Of a stretch of 64,000 bases of DNA, positions 59,901 through 64,000 are shown in pieces. Source of the stretch: Arthrobacter sp. zg-Y238 (GTDB lineage Bacteria; Actinomycetota; Actinomycetes; Actinomycetales; Micrococcaceae); NCBI RefSeq assembly GCF_024385525.1, contig NZ_JANFLU010000008.1, forward strand, positions 124,001-188,000, written 5' to 3'. A model generated the notes under the pieces. That model had not been told where the DNA came from. It saw only the letters and a program-made list of their open reading frames with translations, and made no database searches. A program made the translations under genes and the position numbers. Each line of letters begins with the position of its first letter. Within the stretch, counting starts at the first letter, position 1.

Positions 59901-60877
59901 TGCCCATCGACGACGTCGTCCTGAGCTTCACGCCAGCCTCCCTGCTGATCCTGAACGTAGTGCTGGCGGTCATCATTCTGGGCATCGCCCTCGAGGTGCG
60001 TCCGGCGGACTTCCGGACCGTGGCGCGCAGCCCGAAGGCAGTGCTGCTGGGGATCTGCGCCCAGTACCTGGTGCTTCCCGCGGTGACGGTGGGGCTGGCG
60101 CTCCTCCTGCAGGTCCCGGCATCGATCGCCCTGGGCATGATCCTCGTTGCCTGCTGTCCGCCCGGCGGCATTTCGAACGTGCTTACGCACCGGGCGCACG
60201 GCAATGTTGCCCTGTCCGCTTCCATGACCGCTGTCTCGAACCTGGTGGCCATCGCCGTGATGCCGCTGAACGTGGCGCTGTGGGCACGGCTGAATCCGGC
60301 CACTGCCGGATTGATGCGGGACTTCTCCCTGGACCGCTGGGAAATGCTGGTCCAGGTCCTGCTTATCATCGGCGTGCCCTTTGCAGTGGGCATGCCGTTG
60401 GCCCGGCGCTTCCCCGCGGTGACCGACATCCTGCGGCCCTGGGTGCAGCGGATCGGCCTGCTGGCCCTGCTCGTTTTCATCGTTGCCGGGACGGCCAGCA
60501 ACCTGGGCCCGCTCCGCGAGCATCTTGGGACCATCTTCCTGGTGGTGCTGCTGCATGATGCGGTGGCACTGGCTGTTGGCTACTGGACCGCAGCGGCGGT
60601 GCGGCTGGACGAGCCCAGCCGGCGGGCGTTTACCTTCGAGGTAGGTGCCCGCAATACCGGGCTCGGGCTCGGGCTGACCCTGACCTTCTTCGCCGGGCTG
60701 GGCGGGATGGCCATGGTTGCCGCCTGGTGGGGCATCTGGGACATCCTGGCCGGACTGCTGCTGGCCGCCTGGTGGCGACGGCGGGATGCGCGCCGCAGTG
60801 CGGCGGCCTCGTCAGCCGAGTCGGAAGGATCGGCAGGGTCGGTCGGATCGACCGGGAAGCGGGGGAGGGGACGATGA
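59900..60877 (+). CDS. Bile acid:sodium symporter family (BASS-type) transporter
   Basis: A 325-residue secondary transporter with about nine membrane helices. Conserved patches are LVACCPPGGISNVLTHRAHG (sodium-site crossing region) and FEVGARNTGLGLGLTLTFFA (second crossing region). The family moves bile acids, pantoate, steroid sulfates or small organic acids; the substrate here is unknown. The C-terminal tail is a Ser/Gly/Arg-rich extension. Coupled to the monooxygenase (TGATG) and to the epimerase (ATGA). Confidence 0.9.
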   Translation: MPIDDVVLSFTPASLLILNVVLAVIILGIALEVRPADFRTVARSPKAVLLGICAQYLVLPAVTVGLALLLQVPASIALGMILVACCPPGGISNVLTHRAHGNVALSASMTAVSNLVAIAVMPLNVALWARLNPATAGLMRDFSLDRWEMLVQVLLIIGVPFAVGMPLARRFPAVTDILRPWVQRIGLLALLVFIVAGTASNLGPLREHLGTIFLVVLLHDAVALAVGYWTAAAVRLDEPSRRAFTFEVGARNTGLGLGLTLTFFAGLGGMAMVAAWWGIWDILAGLLLAAWWRRRDARRSAAASSAESEGSAGSVGSTGKRGRGR

Positions 60878-61845
60878 CCCGGGTCTGCGTGACCGGCGGC
60901 AACGGTTTCCTGGGCAGCGCGGTGGTTGCCGGATTGGCAGGACATCCGGAGGTCTCGTATGTCCTTAGCCTGGACATCCGGGAACCGGCGGAGGAACGCC
61001 GGCTCGCCGGGGTCGAGTACGCCCTCGCGGATGTGTGTTCCCCGGACGTGGCCCGGCTGCTGCAGTCGCACCGGATCGACACCGTGGTCCATCTGGCCGC
61101 CATTGTGAATCCCGGCAAGCACACCACCCCCGAACAGGAATTCTCTGTGGACGTGCTGGGTTCACGGAATGTCCTGGCGGCCTGTATCTCCTCCGGAGTG
61201 AAGCATGTGGTCATTTCCTCTTCCGGCGCCGCATACGGTTACCACCCGGACAACCCCTCGTGGCTGAAGGAATCCGATCCGCTCCGCGGCAATGACGAGT
61301 TTGCCTACTCCCGGCATAAAAGGCTGGTCGAGGAGGAGCTGGCCAGGCTCCGCGAGGAACATCCCGAGCTGCAGCAGACCATCTTCCGGATCGGCACCAT
61401 CCTCGGCGAACGGGTCCGCAACCAGATCACCGCCCTTTTCGACGCACGGAAACTGCTGCGGGTAGCCGGCAGCGATTCCCCGTTCGTGTTCATCTGGGAT
61501 GAAGACGTGGCCGGCATTATGGTGCAGGCCGTCGTCACGGGACGCAGCGGCATTTTCAACGTCGCCGGAGACGGTGCCCTGACCGTCCGGGAAATCGCAG
61601 GGCTGCTGGGGCGCGGCACCATCACGGTTCCGGCACCGGCCCTGGCCGCCGCCCTCTGGCTGGGACACCTGCTGCGGCTGACCGTCCACGGGCCGGAGCA
61701 GGTGAGGTTCCTGCGCTACCGGCCGGTGCTGGACAACACCGCGCTTAAGCAGGAGTTCGGGTTTACCCCCACCCGCACCAGCCGGGAAGCGTTCCTCGCG
61801 TTCCGTGCAGCCCGGGACGCCGCCCGGGACATACGTCAGAAGTAG
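60874..61845 (+). CDS. NAD-dependent epimerase/dehydratase family protein (extended SDR)
   Basis: A 323-residue extended short-chain dehydrogenase: nucleotide fold VTGGNGFLGSAVVAGLAG, ALADV for the adenine ring, and the active-site region VISSSGAAYGYHPDN with YSRHK (YxxxK) near residue 147. Similar proteins act on nucleotide sugars or 3-beta-hydroxysteroids; substrate unknown. Third member of the coupled cassette with the monooxygenase and transporter. Its end overlaps the convergent sigma-factor gene by 10 bp. Confidence 0.88.
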   Translation: MTRVCVTGGNGFLGSAVVAGLAGHPEVSYVLSLDIREPAEERRLAGVEYALADVCSPDVARLLQSHRIDTVVHLAAIVNPGKHTTPEQEFSVDVLGSRNVLAACISSGVKHVVISSSGAAYGYHPDNPSWLKESDPLRGNDEFAYSRHKRLVEEELARLREEHPELQQTIFRIGTILGERVRNQITALFDARKLLRVAGSDSPFVFIWDEDVAGIMVQAVVTGRSGIFNVAGDGALTVREIAGLLGRGTITVPAPALAAALWLGHLLRLTVHGPEQVRFLRYRPVLDNTALKQEFGFTPTRTSREAFLAFRAARDAARDIRQK

Positions 61846-62867
61846 GACACGCCGTTCGTCTTGAAGGGCAGTCCCAGGCCGCCGGCCACCTCGGCCAGGA
61901 CTTCGGGGCAGAAGAAGTACAACCGAAGTTCGGCAATCAGGGGTTCCCCGAGGGCACCGCTGAGACGAAGAACATCGGCGACAACCTCGGGCGTCTTAGG
62001 CGCATCCTTGGGGCGTTCCCACAGGAGGATTACGTCCTCGCCGTCATAGCTGTGCACGCTGGCCCGGTAGAGCTCTGCGGCATCCGGCCCGAAGGTGTGG
62101 GTCATGGAGCCGGTTCGGATCTCCTCGTGCCCGGTTTCGCTGACGTTGCCGATCACCACCGTGCGCCCGCCGGTCAGGAACAGGCTGACCATCGCATCGA
62201 TGTCGTAGGAGTTGAAGGCATCGGCGAGGCGGCGCAGCAGCTCCGGGTGTCCTTCCGGCTGCGGTGGTTTGGTCCCGGAGCCGGCGGCAGCGCCGTCGTC
62301 GTCGGCGGGCACGGATCCTCCCGCCCGGGCCGTTGCCAGCGTGCTCCGGCCGCGGTGAAGCGCGGACTTTACCGCCCCGGCGCTGGTGTCCAGCGTTTCC
62401 GCGATCTCGGCCAGGGAGTAGCGAAACACGTCCTTGAGGACCACGCAGGCCCGTTCCTGAGGGGGCAGGACCAGCAGCAAATGCTCCAGCGCCGACTCCA
62501 CCTCCAGAGACGTCAGGGGATCCGCGGCGCCGTCGTCGGGCACGTCCACACCCGGTTCGCTGAAGTCCTGCACCGCTGTCCGGCCACTGCGGCGCAGGGT
62601 GTCCAGCCAGGTATTCGTGGCGATCCGGATCAGCCAGGCCTCCACGTTGCTGATGGGTTCATGCCGCTGGGAGGCATCGGAGAGGGCCTTCACCAGGGTT
62701 TCCTGCAACAGGTCCTCGGCGTCCCAGACAGTGCCGGTCAATCTGCGGCAGTAACGGTAAACGGCCGGGCGCACAGGCTCGAGCGCTACGAGGAAATTCC
62801 TCCTGGCCTGCCGAAGTTCTCCGGCCTGGATGTTTACCGGTTCCGGCTTCGTTGCTGCTACTGACAT
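61836..62867 (-). CDS. ECF sigma factor with SnoaL-like C-terminal domain
   Basis: A 343-residue extracytoplasmic-function-type sigma factor. Region 2 (about 25-95) has YRYCRRLTGTVWDAEDLLQE and WLIRIATNTWLDTLRR; region 4 (about 122-178) has LPPQERACVVLKDVFRYSLA and AGAVKSALHRGRSTL. After a Pro/Gly linker, residues about 208-343 form a SnoaL/NTF2-like domain (LLRRLADAFNSYDIDAMVSL), as in SigJ/SigG-type groups where the tail replaces an anti-sigma factor. No anti-sigma gene is adjacent. ATG 62867 follows GGAG; an extension to 63008 has no support. Confidence 0.92.
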   Translation of the reverse strand: MSVAATKPEPVNIQAGELRQARRNFLVALEPVRPAVYRYCRRLTGTVWDAEDLLQETLVKALSDASQRHEPISNVEAWLIRIATNTWLDTLRRSGRTAVQDFSEPGVDVPDDGAADPLTSLEVESALEHLLLVLPPQERACVVLKDVFRYSLAEIAETLDTSAGAVKSALHRGRSTLATARAGGSVPADDDGAAAGSGTKPPQPEGHPELLRRLADAFNSYDIDAMVSLFLTGGRTVVIGNVSETGHEEIRTGSMTHTFGPDAAELYRASVHSYDGEDVILLWERPKDAPKTPEVVADVLRLSGALGEPLIAELRLYFFCPEVLAEVAGGLGLPFKTNGVSYF

Positions 62868-63033
62868 TCCTGGCTCCATTCCGTTCGGCCGCCCCGGCGG
62901 CACCTGCGATAACAATGGCATTCCTGCGTTGGTCCTACCGGGTAGACGCACGGGAAGGGACAAAAGATACGCCGGGGTCCATCCGACCTGCGGCTCACCC
63001 GAACACACTGGCTCCGAGGGCCGTGCGCTGTTG

Positions 63034-63039
63034 TAAAGT
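63034..63039 (+). promoter_or_regulatory. Promoter box of the leuS leader
   Basis: TAAAGT followed by six bases (GGAGAA) and the ATG of the leader peptide; the same spacing as other leaderless starts in the window. Confidence 0.6.
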
Positions 63040-63045
63040 GGAGAA

Positions 63046-63072
63046 ATGATCGCAGTACTCCTCCTTAGCTAG
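63046..63072 (+). CDS. Putative leucine leader peptide upstream of leuS
   Basis: An 8-codon frame, MIAVLLLS then TAG, with three consecutive Leu codons (CTC CTC CTT). GGAG lies close before the ATG, although the promoter box would put the transcript start nearly at the ATG. Two hairpins follow directly, the second with a T-run, giving the layout of ribosome-mediated attenuation. Translation is not proven. Confidence 0.6.
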   Translation: MIAVLLLS

Positions 63073-63126
63073 CCGCGCACCGTCAGTGCGCGGCCGCCCC
63101 TTGCTTGTCGAGGGGCTTTTGTGTGT
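63072..63126 (+). promoter_or_regulatory. Attenuator hairpins before leuS
   Basis: Hairpin 1: GCCGCGCAC (63072-63080), loop CGTCA, GTGCGCGGC (63086-63094). Hairpin 2: GCCCCT (63096-63101), 9-nt loop, AGGGGC (63111-63116), then TTTTGTGTGT. The Leu-codon segment CTCCTC (63058-63063) could pair with GAGGGG (63110-63115) with one G-U, opening hairpin 2. About 90 further leader bases precede leuS, with a small GGGCC/GGCCC repeat (63149-63168 area). Confidence 0.6.
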
Positions 63127-63213
63127 CTGGGGAGGACCCAAAAATTTAAGGGCCGGATTTACCGACGGCCCGCAGCGCGGATCGATTTTCTTTGAGGACA
63201 GAGGCGAAGCATA

Positions 63214-64000
63214 GTGAGCACGCAGTCACAGACTGATCAGCAGGAAGAGGCCGTCTACAGTTTCGCGGCCATCGAGCAGAAATGGCCGAAGGTCTGGGAT
63301 GACCTCGGTGTTTTCACCCCTGCCGACGACGGCTCGCGCGAACGACGCTATGTACTGGACATGTTCCCGTACCCCTCCGGCGACCTGCACATGGGCCACG
63401 CCGAAGCGTTCGCGATGGGCGACGTCGTCGCCCGGTACTGGCGCCAGCTCGGCTACGACGTGCTGCACCCGATCGGCTGGGACTCCTTCGGCCTGCCCGC
63501 GGAAAACGCAGCCATCAAGAACAACGCGCACCCCAGTGACTGGACCTACCGCAACATCGAGACGCAGGCGGAGTCCTTCAAGCGCTACGCCATCAGCGTT
63601 GACTGGTCCCGCCGGATCCACACCTCGGATCCCGAGTACTACCGCTGGACCCAGTGGCTGTTCACCCGCTTCTACGAGCGAGGCCTGGCCTACCGCAAGA
63701 ATTCCCCGGTCAACTGGTGCCCCAAGGACCAGACCGTGCTGGCCAACGAACAGGTAGTCAACGGTGCCTGCGAACGCTGCGGAACCCAGGTCACCAAGAA
63801 GTCGCTGAACCAGTGGTACTTCAAGATCACCGATTATGCCGACCGCCTGCTCGATGACATGGAACAGCTCAAGGGCCACTGGCCCGAGCGTGTCCTGGCC
63901 ATGCAGAAAAACTGGATCGGCCGCTCCGAGGGCGCGCACGTCCGGTTCAACATCGAGGCCGACGGCGGCAAGCCCGCCGAGCAGGTCACCGTCTTCACCA
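63214..64000 (+). CDS. leuS: Leucine--tRNA ligase (3' end outside window)
   Basis: Charges tRNA-Leu. The GTG at 63214 opens a frame that runs off the window after 262 codons. Visible parts of the class I core: [18 protein letters not shown] with the HIGH motif as [24 protein letters not shown], and the zinc-type Cys pairs in [16 protein letters not shown] and [20 protein letters not shown]. The editing domain and KMSKS lie beyond the end. GAGG occurs about nine bases before the start. The gene is preceded by a leucine-rich leader peptide and attenuator-like hairpins. Confidence 0.95.
   Translation, partial: MSTQSQTDQQEEAVYSFAAIEQKWPKVWDDLGVFTPADDGSRERRYVLDMFPYPSGDLHMGHAEAFAMGDVVARYWRQLGYDVLHPIGWDSFGLPAENAAIKNNAHPSDWTYRNIETQAESFKRYAISVDWSRRIHTSDPEYYRWTQWLFTRFYERGLAYRKNSPVNWCPKDQTVLANEQVVNGACERCGTQVTKKSLNQWYFKITDYADRLLDDMEQLKGHWPERVLAMQKNWIGRSEGAHVRFNIEADGGKPAEQVTVFT

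Noticed and set aside
63072-63213. T-box riboswitch upstream of leuS
   Set aside because: I could not find a T-box core sequence or specifier-loop arrangement; the short leader-peptide layout explains the hairpins better.

Overview
The window is high-GC DNA from an actinobacterium, most likely an Arthrobacter-type member of the Micrococcaceae. The evidence is the gene order (secF-relA; hisS; aspS; rarA-rpsD-alaS-ruvX-mltG-aro genes-efp-nusB; pyrR-pyrB-pyrC-carAB-pyrF-mihF-gmk-rpoZ-coaBC-metK-priA; leuS), an actinobacterial integration host factor (mIHF), a helicase-degenerate PriA, an acVLRF1-type protein, and many TAnnnT boxes placed 6-7 nt before a start codon, as in leaderless actinobacterial mRNAs. 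It is an ordinary chromosomal core region; I saw no prophage, transposase, CRISPR array, rRNA or tRNA gene.

Layout. 1-6.4 kb: the end of secF, the ppGpp enzyme RelA, an orphan AbiEi-like protein, a DUF349 protein and a membrane-anchored cyclophilin. 6.5-18.9 kb: hisS, a two-component system, adenosine/adenine deaminase, an amino-acid permease, aspS, a PhzF-like protein, a nitronate monooxygenase, an acVLRF1-like protein that appears to lack its catalytic loop, and rarA. 19-30 kb: ribosomal protein S4 with a structured leader, two small membrane-associated proteins, alaS-ruvX-mltG-aroE, then aroC-aroK-aroB and efp-nusB. 30-46.4 kb: a PrsW-type protease facing the tightly overlapping pyrimidine operon, which starts with a PyrR RNA-binding loop next to the pyrR ribosome binding site; then mihF-gmk-rpoZ-coaBC-metK-priA. 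46.4-56 kb is the most accessory part: tandem repeats behind priA, a small heat-shock gene with both HAIR and CIRCE operators, a metallo-beta-lactamase-fold enzyme, a DUF222/HNH endonuclease with an exact SOS box over its start, a phosphotransferase broken by an in-frame TAG, an OhrR-type regulator with a palindromic operator, an oxidoreductase, and a glycosyltransferase/hydrolase/aldo-keto reductase run. 56-64 kb: glpF-glpK, a coupled flavin monooxygenase/bile-acid-symporter-type transporter/epimerase cassette, an ECF sigma factor with a SnoaL-like tail, and the start of leuS behind what looks like a leucine-rich leader peptide and attenuator.

Themes. Genes for translation (hisS, aspS, alaS, leuS, rpsD, efp), aromatic amino-acid synthesis and pyrimidine synthesis dominate and are packed with 1-11 bp overlaps. 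The most noteworthy signals are regulatory: a candidate leucine attenuator before leuS, the PyrR loop, dual heat-shock operators, the SOS-controlled HNH gene, and hairpins in the aspS, hisS and rpsD leaders. All function calls are from reading the sequence and family knowledge; no database search was run.
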